NCBI RefSeq assembly: GCF_025244925.1
Contig: NZ_CP104275.1
Location: 1,240,001-1,304,000 of the forward strand
Length of the DNA: 64,000 nucleotides
DNA from: Arthrobacter zhaoxinii
GTDB taxonomy: Bacteria > Actinomycetota > Actinomycetes > Actinomycetales > Micrococcaceae
Direction of reading: 5' to 3'
The notes below the pieces were generated by a model that saw nothing but the letters and a program-made list of their open reading frames with translations, searched no databases and was not told the origin of the DNA. The position numbers and the translations under genes are program-made. This document shows, piece by piece, positions 53,287 through 62,616 of the stretch. Positions within the stretch are counted from its first letter, which is position 1, and every line of letters begins with the position of its first letter.

Positions 53287-53388
53287 GCGTCAAGGCTCGC
53301 CGGTCGCCGCGGCCCTGATTAGCGGGATGGCCGTTGTGCGGCTGTAACCTTGACGAAGACAGCCCGCAGCACAGCTAGATATGGAAGC

Positions 53389-54294
53389 GTGGATTTATAC
53401 GTGAGCAGCGATCAGAGTTCATCAACTCTGCAGGACGCAATCGCAACCGAAACGGTGATGGGCCCTACGGGTCGTCCCCTGACGGTATTCCCCGAGCCTC
53501 CCGTTCTCACCTCGCATGGTCCTGCCCGGATCATTGCGATGGTGAACCAGAAGGGCGGGGTCGGTAAGACCACCTCCACCATCAATCTGGGTGCAGCCCT
53601 CGCCGAGGCCGGCCGCCGCGTACTGCTGGTCGACTTCGACCCGCAGGGTGCCCTGTCCGCAGGTATGGGCGCCAACCCGCACGAACTCGACCTCACCGTC
53701 TACAACGTGCTGATGGACCGCAAGGTGAATATCCGCGACGCGATTCACGAAACCTCCATCGAGAACATCCACCTGCTGCCGGCCAACATCGACCTTTCCG
53801 CGGCCGAGGTCCAGCTCGTGAACGAGGTAGCCCGCGAGCAGGTTCTCGAACGTGCCCTGCGCAAGGTTTCGGATGACTACGACGTCATCCTCATCGACTG
53901 CCAGCCGTCCCTGGGCCTGCTGACCGTCAACGCCCTCACAGCGGCACACGGTGTGATCATCCCGCTGATCTGCGAGTTCTTCGCCCTCCGTGCGGTGGCC
54001 CTGCTGGTGGAGACCATTGAGAAGGTCCAGGACCGGCTCAACCCCGGACTGCAGGTAGACGGTGTCCTGGCCACCATGTATGACGCCCGCACCCTGCACA
54101 GCCGCGAGGTCATTTCCCGCCTGGTGGAAGCCTTCGGCGACAAGGTCTTCGAAACGGTCATCAAGCGGACCATCAAGTTCGCAGACGCCACCGTGGCTGC
54201 GGAACCGATCACCTCCTACGCCGGCAACCACCCCGGCGCCGATTCCTACCGCCGCCTCGCCAAGGAACTGATTGCCCGCGGCGGCGCGCCCTAA
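53389..54294 (+). CDS. parA: ParA family ATPase
   Basis: 301 aa (289 if GTG 53401 is the start). The deviant Walker A is VNQKGGVGKTTSTINL (about residue 54), A' is LLVDFDPQGALSAGMG, Walker B is DVILIDCQPSLGLLT. The N-terminal 45 residues precede the ATPase core (TVMGPTGRPL, FPEPP). This is the orphan ParA next to scpA in actinobacteria (Rv1708 position), not the origin-proximal parA, so it may help condensin or segregation (inference). AGATAT lies 6 nt before GTG 53389, a weak case for that start. Confidence 0.88.
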   Translation: MDLYVSSDQSSSTLQDAIATETVMGPTGRPLTVFPEPPVLTSHGPARIIAMVNQKGGVGKTTSTINLGAALAEAGRRVLLVDFDPQGALSAGMGANPHELDLTVYNVLMDRKVNIRDAIHETSIENIHLLPANIDLSAAEVQLVNEVAREQVLERALRKVSDDYDVILIDCQPSLGLLTVNALTAAHGVIIPLICEFFALRAVALLVETIEKVQDRLNPGLQVDGVLATMYDARTLHSREVISRLVEAFGDKVFETVIKRTIKFADATVAAEPITSYAGNHPGADSYRRLAKELIARGGAP

Positions 54295-55246
54295 GGGGGC
54301 GTCCGCGGAGACGGTGCCCTTGACCGCAGCGCTGCCGGACGCCCGGGAACCGGATCCCCGGGATCCGGACGCCGGGGCATCAGTACCCCGCACCGGATTC
54401 GAAGTCCGCCTGACGAACTTCACCGGACCGTTCGACGTCCTGCTGGGCCTGATTTCCAAGCACGAGCTGGACATCACCGAGATTGCCCTCGCGGCCGTCA
54501 CTGACGAGTTCCTCGGCTACATCCGTGAACTCTTCGGAACCGGGCCCGAGGTGGCGCTCGACGAGGCAAGTGAATTCCTGGTCATCGCCGCAACACTCCT
54601 GGACCTCAAGGCCGCACGGCTGCTTCCGGCCGGGGACGTTGAGGACGAGGAAGACGTTGCCCTGCTCGAGGCCCGGGACCTGCTGTTCGCCCGGCTGCTG
54701 CAGTACAAGGCGTTCCGGGAGATGGCCGCCCTGTTGGGGGAGCGGCTGTCCGATGAAGCGCAGCGCTTCCCCCGGCAGGTATCCCTGGACCCGCACTTCG
54801 CGGCAATGCTCCCGGAACTGATCTGGCGCACCACCCCGGAACAGTTCGCGGACCTTGCTGCCCGTGCGCTGCAGCCGCGCGACGAGCAGCCCCCGGCCGT
54901 GGGGCTCGAACACCTGCATGCCCCCAAGACCAGCGTCCGGGAACAGGCACTGATCCTGGCCGAACGCCTGACCGGCGGAGGCGCCGCAACGTTCGCGGCC
55001 CTTGTCTCCGACGCCGACGGTCCGGTCGCCGTGGCCCGCTTCCTGGCGCTGCTGGAACTGTTCCGCGACGGGTCCGTCAGTTTCGAGCAGGAAACCCCGC
55101 TGGGGGAACTGCTCATCACCTGGACCGGGAATGCGGATCCGGAAACCGGGTTCGCCGGAGTGGATGAATACGAGCCGGAACCCGCCGGCGGCGAAGACCG
55201 CCCGGGGAAACACACGAACGTGGAAGGGGACGGTCATGACGGCTGA
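54272..55246 (+). CDS. scpA: Segregation and condensation protein A
   Basis: 324 aa kleisin subunit of the SMC-ScpA-ScpB condensin. Starts its domain VRLTNFTGPFDVLLGLISKH ELDITEIALA; the middle DEASEFLVIAATLLDLKAAR is the Smc-binding region and the C-terminal winged helix includes TFAALVSDADGPVAVARFLALL. TTG 54272 has AAGGAA 5 nt upstream and overlaps parA by 23 nt; GTG 54314 is an alternative that would remove 14 residues. Followed by scpB with an 11-nt overlap. Confidence 0.9.
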   Translation: MPAAARPKGASAETVPLTAALPDAREPDPRDPDAGASVPRTGFEVRLTNFTGPFDVLLGLISKHELDITEIALAAVTDEFLGYIRELFGTGPEVALDEASEFLVIAATLLDLKAARLLPAGDVEDEEDVALLEARDLLFARLLQYKAFREMAALLGERLSDEAQRFPRQVSLDPHFAAMLPELIWRTTPEQFADLAARALQPRDEQPPAVGLEHLHAPKTSVREQALILAERLTGGGAATFAALVSDADGPVAVARFLALLELFRDGSVSFEQETPLGELLITWTGNADPETGFAGVDEYEPEPAGGEDRPGKHTNVEGDGHDG

Positions 55247-55877
55247 ACCTGCTTTCGATACCGGGAAGGGTGCCGGGGAAGGCATCGATGGAGCAGCTGC
55301 ACTGCCCGGCGGTGTGAAGGGTGCCGTGGAAGCGGTGCTGATGGTGGTGGACGAACCCGCGGCCCCCGCACTGCTGGCCTCGGTGATCGGCGTGCCGGAG
55401 CAGGAAGTGCTCGCTGCCCTCACGGAACTGCAGCAGGAGTATGACGGCTATACTGGGGGTGGACCCGAGGGCGCACCGCGTGGTTTTGAACTCCGCGATG
55501 TTGCAGGCGGATGGCGGATTTTTTCCCGCGCTGACTATGCGCCCGTTGTGTCGAAGTTTGTACTGGAAGGCCAGAGTGCCCGGCTGTCGCAGGCCGCACT
55601 GGAAACATTGGCGGTCATTGCCTATCGGCAGCCCGTCTCCCGGGCCCGGGTCTCCGCGATCCGGGGAGTCAACGTCGATTCGGTGGTCCGCACGCTGGTG
55701 CAGCGTGGTTTCATCGTCGACGCCGGCACGGAACCGGAAACCGGTTCGCTGCTGTACCGGACAACGCCGTACTTCCTGGAACGGCTTGGCCTGGGCAGTC
55801 TCGACGAGCTTCCGCAGATTGCACCGCACCTGCCTGGGCTGGAAAACCTGGCCGAATTTGAAGACACTACTTATTAA
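55236..55877 (+). CDS. scpB: Segregation and condensation protein B
   Basis: 213 aa. Two winged helices: GAVEAVLMVVDEPAAPALLA and the second with LSQAALETLAVIAYRQPVSR, IRGVNVDSVVRTLVQRGF, ending YRTTPYFLERLGLGSLDELP. Binds ScpA and controls condensin. ATG 55236 begins MTAEPAFDTGKGAG; longer frame is inside scpA. Confidence 0.93.
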   Translation: MTAEPAFDTGKGAGEGIDGAAALPGGVKGAVEAVLMVVDEPAAPALLASVIGVPEQEVLAALTELQQEYDGYTGGGPEGAPRGFELRDVAGGWRIFSRADYAPVVSKFVLEGQSARLSQAALETLAVIAYRQPVSRARVSAIRGVNVDSVVRTLVQRGFIVDAGTEPETGSLLYRTTPYFLERLGLGSLDELPQIAPHLPGLENLAEFEDTTY

Positions 55878-55901
55878 CCGCTACACCCAAAGGACTTACT
55901 C

Positions 55902-57104
55902 ATGACCCCAGCACCCCGTTCCGGATCCGGCCGCAATACCCCGCGCGGCGGCGGACGCAGTGCCGGTGGCCCCGCCGGCGGCAAGGGCGTCGGCCGCGGC
56001 TCCAAGCCTTCCTCTCCCCGCACCGGCGGACCCCGCTCCGCATCGGGCCTGAAGCCCGGCGAAGACCGCGCGAACGGCTACCGGAGCGTCAGCCCCGAAG
56101 CCGCCCGTCCCGAGAAGTTCAAGTCCGACGCCGTGAAGGCCTTCGGCAACAGCACCGGCAAGTCCGGTGGCGCCCGCACCGGTGCACCCAAGACCGGCGC
56201 CCCCAAGTCCGGTACCAAGTCCGGTGCCGGCAAGTTCGGCGGCCCCCAGGCAGGCCAGCGCAAGAGCGGTGACCGCGCTTTCCGCGGGGAGCGCTTCGGC
56301 CAGAACCTGGGCCCCGTGCGCCGTTCCACCACCCGCCGCCCCGCGGCCCCGGTGATTTCCGAACAGCACAACCCCGAAGGCGTCCGCCTGCAGAAGGTCA
56401 TGGCCAGTGCCGGCGTCGCCTCACGCCGCGTCTGCGAGGAAATGATTGCCGAAGGCCGCGTCGAAGTTGACGGCCAGGTTGTCACCGAGCTCGGCGTCCG
56501 CGTCGACCCGGAGACGGTGGCCATCCATGTGGACGGCATGCGCCTGCAGCTGGACGAAACCCAGAAGTACTACGTGTTCAACAAGCCCCGCGGCGTCATC
56601 TCCACCATGGAAGACCCCGAAGGGCGTCCCTGCATCAGCGACTTCCTTAAGTCCACCAGCAAGAACGAGCGTTTGTTCCACGTTGGCCGGCTGGACAACG
56701 AAACCGAGGGCCTGCTGCTGCTGACCAACGACGGCGAGCTGACCAACCGGCTGACGCACCCCTCCTACGAAGTGCCCAAAACCTACCTGGTGCAGGTCCG
56801 CGGACCGATGAACCACGGTGTGGGCGCACAGATGCGGGAAGGCATTGAGCTGGAAGACGGCTTCCAGAAGGTTGATTCCTTCAAACTCGTCGACTCCACC
56901 CCGGGCCACCTCCTGGTCGAGGTAGTCCTGCACTCGGGCCGCAACCGCATTGTCCGCCGGCTGTTCGACGCCGTCGGGCACCCGGTGGAGCGCCTCGTCC
57001 GCACGAAGATCGGCCCGATCAGCCTGGGTGACCAGCGCCAGGGCAGCATCCGCGTCCTCGGCCGCGGCGAGGTCGGACACCTGCTCGCCTCAGTAGGACT
57101 GTAG
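55902..57104 (+). CDS. rluB: RluB/RsuA-type rRNA pseudouridine synthase with basic N-terminal tail
   Basis: 400 aa. Residues 1 to about 155 are Gly/Arg/Lys/Pro-rich and disordered (GRNTPRGGGRSAGG, GAPKTGAPKSGTKSG). Then an S4 domain (RLQKVMASAGVASRRVCEEM) and the catalytic Asp in GRLDNETEGLLLLTND, plus LHSGRNRIVRRLFDAVGHPV. Modifies 23S rRNA (family knowledge). The tail is typical of actinobacterial members and probably binds RNA. Starts 24 nt after scpB. Confidence 0.92.
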   Translation: MTPAPRSGSGRNTPRGGGRSAGGPAGGKGVGRGSKPSSPRTGGPRSASGLKPGEDRANGYRSVSPEAARPEKFKSDAVKAFGNSTGKSGGARTGAPKTGAPKSGTKSGAGKFGGPQAGQRKSGDRAFRGERFGQNLGPVRRSTTRRPAAPVISEQHNPEGVRLQKVMASAGVASRRVCEEMIAEGRVEVDGQVVTELGVRVDPETVAIHVDGMRLQLDETQKYYVFNKPRGVISTMEDPEGRPCISDFLKSTSKNERLFHVGRLDNETEGLLLLTNDGELTNRLTHPSYEVPKTYLVQVRGPMNHGVGAQMREGIELEDGFQKVDSFKLVDSTPGHLLVEVVLHSGRNRIVRRLFDAVGHPVERLVRTKIGPISLGDQRQGSIRVLGRGEVGHLLASVGL

Positions 57105-57107
57105 CGA

Positions 57108-58217
57108 ATGGCCGCTGCCGCTGACGGGGGCACTCACCTGTCCGGATCCGTGCTGATTATTGGCACGGGACTCTTGGGCACTAGTATCGGCCTCGGGCTT
57201 TCGGCCCGGGGTGCCGATGTGGTGCTCTCGGACCTGTCTCCCTCGACAGAGGCCGTGGCCCGTGACATCGGCGCCGGACGGTTGCTCAGTACCGCAGGTG
57301 AAGGCTTCGAGCCGGCGCTCGTGGTTGTTGCCGCTCCGCCGGACGTCACCGCGCCCCTGGCTGCGGCAGCGCTGAAGGACTGGCCGGCCGCCGTCGTCGT
57401 CGATATTGCCAGCGTCAAGTCCGCCGTCCTGGCTGACCTGCGGGAGCGCGACGCCGACCTCAGCCGCTACGTGGGCACGCACCCGATGGCGGGCCGGGAG
57501 AAATCCGGGCCGGTGGCTGCGCGGGCGGAACTGTTCAACGGCATGCCCTGGGTCATCTGCCCGCCGGAGGAAGCGGCCCCGGACGCCGTGCGCTGCGCCG
57601 AGGCTCTCGCCTTCGACCTGGGCGCCGTGGTGTCCCGGATGTCCGCCGAGGAGCACGACGCATCCGTGGCGCTGACCTCGCACCTGCCGCAGGTCATGGC
57701 CTCCCTGGTGGCCAGCCGGCTACAGGAAACCCCGCCGCAGTCGCTCGCCCTGTCCGGCAACGGCCTCCGCGACGTGACCCGGATTGCCGCCAGTGACCCG
57801 AATCTCTGGGTGCAGATCCTCAGCGGAAACGCCGGCCGGCTGGTGCCGATCCTGCACGGGGTCCGCGAGGACCTGAACCGGCTGATCCGCACGCTCGAGG
57901 ATCCGGTGGCGGACGGTGCGCGTCTGGACATGGCGCAGCTGATTGCCGAAGGCAACGCGGGGCAGGCCCGGATTCCGGGCAAGCACGGCGGGCCGGCGCA
58001 GACCTTTGTGTCCTTCACCGTGCTGGTGGATGACACCCCGGGCCAGATTGGCCGGCTGCTCACCGAGATCGGTGAGATCGGCGTGAACCTGGAAGACCTG
58101 CGCCTGGAGCATGCCTCCGGACGCCAGGTGGGACGGGCGGAAATCTCCGTCCTGCCCGGCCGGGTGAATGACCTTGTTTCTGAATTAAGCGCCCGCGGGT
58201 GGAAGGTAGTGCAGTGA
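57108..58217 (+). CDS. tyrA: Prephenate dehydrogenase
   Basis: 369 aa; NAD(P)-dependent oxidation of prephenate toward tyrosine. Rossmann start VLIIGTGLLGTSIGLGLSARG, VDIASVKSAVLADL, GTHPMAGREKSGP with the catalytic His, and SHLPQVMASLVASRL. The C-terminal ACT domain (FTVLVDDTPGQIGRLLTEIGE) suggests feedback control. In many actinobacteria tyrA sits here between rluB and cmk. Its TGA overlaps cmk. Confidence 0.92.
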   Translation: MAAAADGGTHLSGSVLIIGTGLLGTSIGLGLSARGADVVLSDLSPSTEAVARDIGAGRLLSTAGEGFEPALVVVAAPPDVTAPLAAAALKDWPAAVVVDIASVKSAVLADLRERDADLSRYVGTHPMAGREKSGPVAARAELFNGMPWVICPPEEAAPDAVRCAEALAFDLGAVVSRMSAEEHDASVALTSHLPQVMASLVASRLQETPPQSLALSGNGLRDVTRIAASDPNLWVQILSGNAGRLVPILHGVREDLNRLIRTLEDPVADGARLDMAQLIAEGNAGQARIPGKHGGPAQTFVSFTVLVDDTPGQIGRLLTEIGEIGVNLEDLRLEHASGRQVGRAEISVLPGRVNDLVSELSARGWKVVQ

Positions 58218-58915
58218 GTTCAAATGTAAATCCGGCCCAGTTCCGGTTGGGGAAGCCGCTGGTGGTGGCCATTGACGGACCGTCGGGTTCGGGCAAATCC
58301 AGCATCAGCCGGGAAGTAGCCCGCCGCCTGCATGCTGCGTACCTCGACACCGGAGCCATGTACCGCGCTGTCACGCTCTCCTGCATGGAGGCCGGCATTG
58401 ACCTGACGGACTCCGTGGCCGTCGAAGCCGCGGCGGAAAACGCCGACATTGCCCTGAGCCTGTCTCCGGACGAGGAATGGGTCCGGGTCTCCGGACGCGA
58501 CGTCACCGACGCCATCCGCGAACCGGTCGTGTCCTCTTCGGTCAGCGCCGTCGCCACAACGCTAGGTGCCCGTGCAGAGCTGGTCCGCCGCCAGCAGCAG
58601 CTGATCCGGGACTCCGGTCTGCGGATTGTTGCCGAAGGCCGGGACATCACCACCGTGGTGGCCCCGCATGCCGAGGTCCGGATCCTGCTTACTGCCAGCG
58701 AGGAAGCACGGCTTCGCCGCCGCGGCATCCAGCTGGGCGGCACGCAGACCGCCGCGGCGCTGAAGGAACAGGTCCTCGTCCGCGACGCCAAGGACTCCAC
58801 CGTGGTGGATTTCCAGCAGGCAGCCGACGGCGTCGTCACCATCGATTCCTCCGATCTGGACTTCGAAGAGACCGTTTCCGCGGTACTGGAAGTGGTTTTC
58901 ACCAGCACCCACTAA
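58214..58915 (+). CDS. cmk: Cytidylate kinase
   Basis: 233 aa; phosphorylates CMP/dCMP. P-loop VVAIDGPSGSGKSSISREVA, CMP-binding YLDTGAMYRAVTL, AEGRDITTVVAPHAEVRILL, and the LID lysines/arginines in LRRRGIQLGG. GTG 58214 overlaps the tyrA stop (GTGA) and has GAAGG upstream; GTG 58199 is the only alternative. Confidence 0.94.
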   Translation: MSSNVNPAQFRLGKPLVVAIDGPSGSGKSSISREVARRLHAAYLDTGAMYRAVTLSCMEAGIDLTDSVAVEAAAENADIALSLSPDEEWVRVSGRDVTDAIREPVVSSSVSAVATTLGARAELVRRQQQLIRDSGLRIVAEGRDITTVVAPHAEVRILLTASEEARLRRRGIQLGGTQTAAALKEQVLVRDAKDSTVVDFQQAADGVVTIDSSDLDFEETVSAVLEVVFTSTH

Positions 58916-58920
58916 CTCCC

Positions 58921-58958
58921 TGCCGGGAACCCGGCACCAACTACGGGCACCCGCCCGT
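58921..58958 (+). terminator. Two hairpins after cmk
   Basis: TGCCGGG-AA-CCCGGCA (58921-58936) and ACGGGC-ACCC-GCCCGT (58943-58958) followed by GTTTC; the second is the more plausible terminator. The remaining gap to der (about 125 bp) shows no further feature. Confidence 0.55.
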
Positions 58959-59083
58959 GTTTCAATGGGAGGAGGACATCCGGCGGAAACGCCGCAGCGA
59001 TCCTCCCTCACACTTACCGGGCTGAACGTCCGGCGACGGCCTGTACGCAGTGCTGCAGACCTCAACGGAAAGAAAGCAATTCA

Positions 59084-60646
59084 ATGAACGGAAAACCTCT
59101 CAACGACGACACCGCCGGTGACGGGACCTCCACGGACGAGTACATCCCGTCCGGAGAAGACTCCATCGACGAGCGCCTGGCGGCACTGGACGACGACGAG
59201 GCCGATATACGCGCCCGCTCCCTCCGCGCCGGTCTCGACGACTATGAGCTTGATGAAGAAGACGCCGCGCTGCTCGCCGGCGGCTTCGAAGAATACGACG
59301 AAGACGCACCCCTGCGCCAGGATCCCGTGGTCGCCATCGTTGGCCGCCCGAACGTGGGCAAGTCCACCCTGGTGAACCGTATCCTCGGCCGCCGCGAGGC
59401 CGTCGTCGAGGATACCCCCGGCGTGACCCGTGACCGGGTGTCCTACCCGGCAACCTGGAACGGCGTGAACTTCACGCTGGTGGACACCGGCGGCTGGGAG
59501 CACGACGCCCGCGGCATCCACGCCCGTGTGGCAGACCAGGCCGAAATCGCCGTCGACCACGCCGACGCCGTCATGCTGGTGGTCGACGCCACCGTCGGCA
59601 TCACCGCCACTGACGAGGCCGTGGTGCGGATGCTGCGCGGCAAGGGCAAGCCCGTCGTCGTCGTCGCCAACAAGGTGGACGACATCCAGAACGAAGCCGA
59701 CGCCTCCTCCCTCTGGGGCCTGGGCTTCGGCGAGCCGTACCCGGTGTCGGCGCTGCACGGCCGCGGTACCGGTGACATGCTCGACGCCGTCCTCGACGTG
59801 CTGCCCGAGTACTCCGCCTACGGTGGCCTGGACCGCTCCGGCGGCCCGCGCCGCATCGCCCTGATCGGCCGCCCGAACGTGGGCAAGTCCTCGCTGCTGA
59901 ACAAGCTGGCCGGTTCCGAGCGCGTGGTCGTGGACGACACGGCCGGCACCACCCGCGACCCGGTGGACGAAATGATCGAACTTGGCGGCCGCACCTGGCG
60001 CTTCGTCGACACCGCCGGTATCCGCCGCCGCCAGCACATGGCCCAGGGTGCCGACTTCTACGCGTCACTGCGTACCCAGGCCGCCCTGGAGAAGGCCGAG
60101 GTCGCCGTCGTGCTCCTCGCCGTGGACGAGGTCCTCAGCGAGCAGGACGTCCGCATCCTGCAGCTGGCCATCGAATCCGGCCGCGCACTGGTCCTCGCCT
60201 TCAACAAGTGGGACCTGCTCGACGACGAACGCCGCCGCTACCTGAAGATCGAGATCGAGCGCGACCTGGCCCACGTTGAATGGGCCCCGCACGTGAACAT
60301 CTCGGCCAAGACCGGCTGGCACAAGGACCGTCTGGTTCCTGCTCTGGATACCGCCCTGGAGAACTGGGACAAGCGCATCCCCACCGGCAAGCTCAACGCC
60401 TTCCTGGGCGAGCTTGTGGCAGCCCACCCGCACCCCGTGCGCGGCGGCAAGCAGCCCCGCATCCTCTTCGGCACGCAGGCTTCCTCGCGTCCGCCGAAGT
60501 TCGTGCTGTTCACCACCGGCTTCCTGGATCCCGGCTACCGCCGCTTCATCACCCGCCGGCTTCGTGAAACCTTCGGCTTCGAGGGCACGCCCATCGAGGT
60601 CAGCATGCGTGTGCGCGAGAAGCGCGGCAAGAACAGCAAGCGCTAA
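59084..60646 (+). CDS. der: Ribosome biogenesis GTPase Der (EngA)
   Basis: 520 aa; needed for 50S assembly. Two GTPase domains: the first P-loop [14 protein letters not shown] (about residue 86) with DTPGVTRD, and the second [14 protein letters not shown] (about 261) with DDTAGTTRD and FNKWDLLDD, then the C-terminal KH-like domain ([20 protein letters not shown]). About 80 acidic residues precede the first domain ([20 protein letters not shown]), common in actinobacteria. Unlike some relatives it is not fused to cmk, which precedes it by 168 bp. Confidence 0.96.
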   Translation: MNGKPLNDDTAGDGTSTDEYIPSGEDSIDERLAALDDDEADIRARSLRAGLDDYELDEEDAALLAGGFEEYDEDAPLRQDPVVAIVGRPNVGKSTLVNRILGRREAVVEDTPGVTRDRVSYPATWNGVNFTLVDTGGWEHDARGIHARVADQAEIAVDHADAVMLVVDATVGITATDEAVVRMLRGKGKPVVVVANKVDDIQNEADASSLWGLGFGEPYPVSALHGRGTGDMLDAVLDVLPEYSAYGGLDRSGGPRRIALIGRPNVGKSSLLNKLAGSERVVVDDTAGTTRDPVDEMIELGGRTWRFVDTAGIRRRQHMAQGADFYASLRTQAALEKAEVAVVLLAVDEVLSEQDVRILQLAIESGRALVLAFNKWDLLDDERRRYLKIEIERDLAHVEWAPHVNISAKTGWHKDRLVPALDTALENWDKRIPTGKLNAFLGELVAAHPHPVRGGKQPRILFGTQASSRPPKFVLFTTGFLDPGYRRFITRRLRETFGFEGTPIEVSMRVREKRGKNSKR

Positions 60647-60662
60647 GTCTTTTGGCCTCGTG

Positions 60663-60706
60663 AACCCCGGTTCCGTTCTCCCAGTCGGGGGAGCGGGGCC
60701 GGGGTT
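60663..60706 (+). terminator. Terminator of der
   Basis: Outer stem AACCCCGG/CCGGGGTT (60663-60670 with 60699-60706) with an inner GC-rich stem and a TTCTTCGTT tail. Confidence 0.8.
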
Positions 60707-60861
60707 TCTTCGTTCGCCCGGCCCCGGGCCGCGGAATCCGGTGCTCACCGCGCGGTAGATCGGTCACGCTGTGCCCGCCCGCAACGTCCGATGCGACGGA
60801 ACGGTCGGTTGTGGTGTAAGGTATTTGAGGTGGTTCAGCCGGAGAGATTCCGGAAGAACTG

Positions 60862-60935
60862 CGGGTTGTGGCGCAGCTTGGTAGCGCACCTGACTGGGGG
60901 TCAGGGGGTCGCAGGTTCAAATCCTGTCAACCCGA
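60862..60935 (+). tRNA. tRNA-Pro (anticodon GGG)
   Basis: 74 nt. Acceptor CGGGTTG (60862) pairs with CAACCCG (to 60934) plus discriminator A. Anticodon stem CCTGA/TCAGG with loop CTGGGGG gives GGG; T-arm GCAGG-TTCAAAT-CCTGT. No encoded CCA. Confidence 0.95.
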
Positions 60936-60940
60936 CGGTA

Positions 60941-60970
60941 AGCCTGATGAAACGGAAGTTTCATCAGGCT
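60941..60970 (+). terminator. Terminator of tRNA-Pro
   Basis: Perfect 13-bp stem AGCCTGATGAAAC/GTTTCATCAGGCT with GGAA loop, then TTTTGTCGTTT. Confidence 0.92.
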
Positions 60971-61024
60971 TTTGTCGTTTAAGCGGGTGCCGGGCTGAGC
61001 CTGCCGCAGAGCCCGGCCGATGCT

Positions 61025-61750
61025 CTAGTCACCACCCTCAAGGAAGCCGCCGTCGAGGACCCAGTTGTAGCGCAGCCGGAGTGCGCGCTCGGTGCTGGCT
61101 GCCAGCGTTGCCAGCAGCAGCACCAAGTTCGCCGATGCCGGAAGTTGGAACGGGCTGGAGAACGTGCCGATGTTCTCCGCGATGGGCGGGAGCTGCATGA
61201 TCTGCTCAATGATCTGCGGAACGCCGAGCACGAGCGCGACCACGAGTACGCTGGCCGATACGATGCCAACGGCACGGCTCAGCGCCGGATTGGTCCGTTC
61301 CAGTCGGGCGCGCAGTCCTTCGGCCGAGGCAGGATCAGGTAGAAGCTGTCGCTCGGACCCGTCGGGCGTCACATAGTGGCAGCGTCTGAGCCCGTAGATG
61401 GTGACCTCGACCTCGATGGCGCCACCCGGCACTGCGAACACCGCGGGAAGTTTCGATTGGGCCTGGTTGATCCCGTTGCGGTAGAGCTGCGCGCGCACTT
61501 CGCCGTCCGAATCACCCCCGGGCCGGACCTCTACGGACCAGATCTCCGGTGCACCGTCCTCGCCGGTGAGCTGCAGATGAAAGAGGGAACGCGAGAACAG
61601 CTGCCACCATCGATAGCGCGGAAGCGTATGGCCGTCCCCGGGTTCCAGCGTCTCTTTGGGTGTCACTTGTTCCTCCCGGAATGGCTTCTTCGGAGCTGCC
61701 TTGCCGGCGCGGCTACGTTCCGCCGATGGATCTTCGATCCGGCCTTTCAT
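61025..61750 (-). CDS. Membrane protein of unknown function
   Basis: 241 aa, not recognised. N-terminal 100 residues are soluble (KPFREEQVTPKETLEPGDGH, RYRWWQLFSRSLFHLQL), followed by a beta-rich part (AIEVEVTIYGLRRCHYVTPD), then two C-terminal hydrophobic segments (GIVSASVLVVALVLGVPQII and SANLVLLLATLAAS). ATG 61750 is 5 nt after the efflux-type gene, so the pair is one operon. Less extreme codon bias than core genes. Likely a membrane-anchored partner of the upstream transporter-like protein (inference). Confidence 0.6.
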   Translation of the reverse strand: MKGRIEDPSAERSRAGKAAPKKPFREEQVTPKETLEPGDGHTLPRYRWWQLFSRSLFHLQLTGEDGAPEIWSVEVRPGGDSDGEVRAQLYRNGINQAQSKLPAVFAVPGGAIEVEVTIYGLRRCHYVTPDGSERQLLPDPASAEGLRARLERTNPALSRAVGIVSASVLVVALVLGVPQIIEQIMQLPPIAENIGTFSSPFQLPASANLVLLLATLAASTERALRLRYNWVLDGGFLEGGD

Positions 61751-61755
61751 GTGAC

Positions 61756-62340
61756 TCAGACTCCGACGACGAAGGTGAGGGCGGCCCAGAACGAGACGGT
61801 GGCCACTGTCGTCCATATGACGATTGCCACACCTTGCCAGAGCAGCACCCAGCCACGGGAGGTTCCGCTGGCGATGAGGATCACGGAGGTGAACTGGGTC
61901 GGGATCGCGAGGGGACCGAGGATGCTTGCGCCGGGGACGCCGAAGCGGACGAGCCACTTCATGAAGCGCTGGCGCCCCTTGGATACGGGCTTGGCCGGCG
62001 CCGTCTCCTCGAACGCAGCGGACCCCTGGTAACCCAGGGAGGCCGGGACACGCTCGGCGCTGCGAGTAGCCGCGACGCGGCCCCTGTTGTGGTTGGTGAC
62101 CGCAGTGCGGGCCCGGGAGGTGAAGAGCACCACGAAAACCACGCTCAGGAAATTGCCGACTGCGGCCGCGATACCGGCAACGATAGGGTGGAGGCCGCCG
62201 AGGATGCCGATCATGGAGGCTCCTTCGGTCTCGATGAACGGAACCGCCCCGGCGAGCATCACGATGAAGGGCCGGATGATCTCGGGCACTTGGGCCGCCA
62301 GATCCTGGAAGCTAATGATCAGTTCCTGAATGGGGTTCAT
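61756..62340 (-). CDS. Small multidrug-export-like membrane protein
   Basis: 194 aa. Starts MNPIQELIISFQDLAAQVPE; the first half (IVMLAGAVPFIETEGASMIG, GILGGLHPIVAGIAAAVGN) matches the small multidrug export family (PF06695-like), with about four hydrophobic segments in total and a basic loop in the middle. Function in this family is poorly known, and no drug link is shown here. ATG 62340 is preceded by an AAGAAAGAAG ribosome site; the longer frame is shadow. Confidence 0.7.
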   Translation of the reverse strand: MNPIQELIISFQDLAAQVPEIIRPFIVMLAGAVPFIETEGASMIGILGGLHPIVAGIAAAVGNFLSVVFVVLFTSRARTAVTNHNRGRVAATRSAERVPASLGYQGSAAFEETAPAKPVSKGRQRFMKWLVRFGVPGASILGPLAIPTQFTSVILIASGTSRGWVLLWQGVAIVIWTTVATVSFWAALTFVVGV

Positions 62341-62616
62341 GGTTCGGCGCTTCTTTCTTATGTCTAATGCGGGTCGTGGATTCGTGCGATTCTCGAAACG
62401 GTCCAGCACAAACCGTGTTCCCAGGTCTGGGCTGGGCCGTACTGCTTCGTCTGCATCGGAGTCCTCAGATTCGCACCGGCGGCGGCGCCTTCGCGTCGGT
62501 GGATACCCCTGCCTTTCCGCCGGTTTCCACCTAGCCGCTTGGGCCGGAGCGACTTCGATTGCGTAGGCGAACATTGCCTAATAAGGTGCCGTCATGCTCT
62601 GAAGGGAGTGACACTG
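62341..62616. promoter_or_regulatory. Divergent promoter region
   Basis: 276 bp between the small export protein and the LAL regulator. On the plus side TTGCGT (62559-62564), a 17-bp spacer and TAAGGT (62582-62587) form a good promoter for the regulator, with AAGGGAG before its ATG. Nothing else was recognised. Confidence 0.55.
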
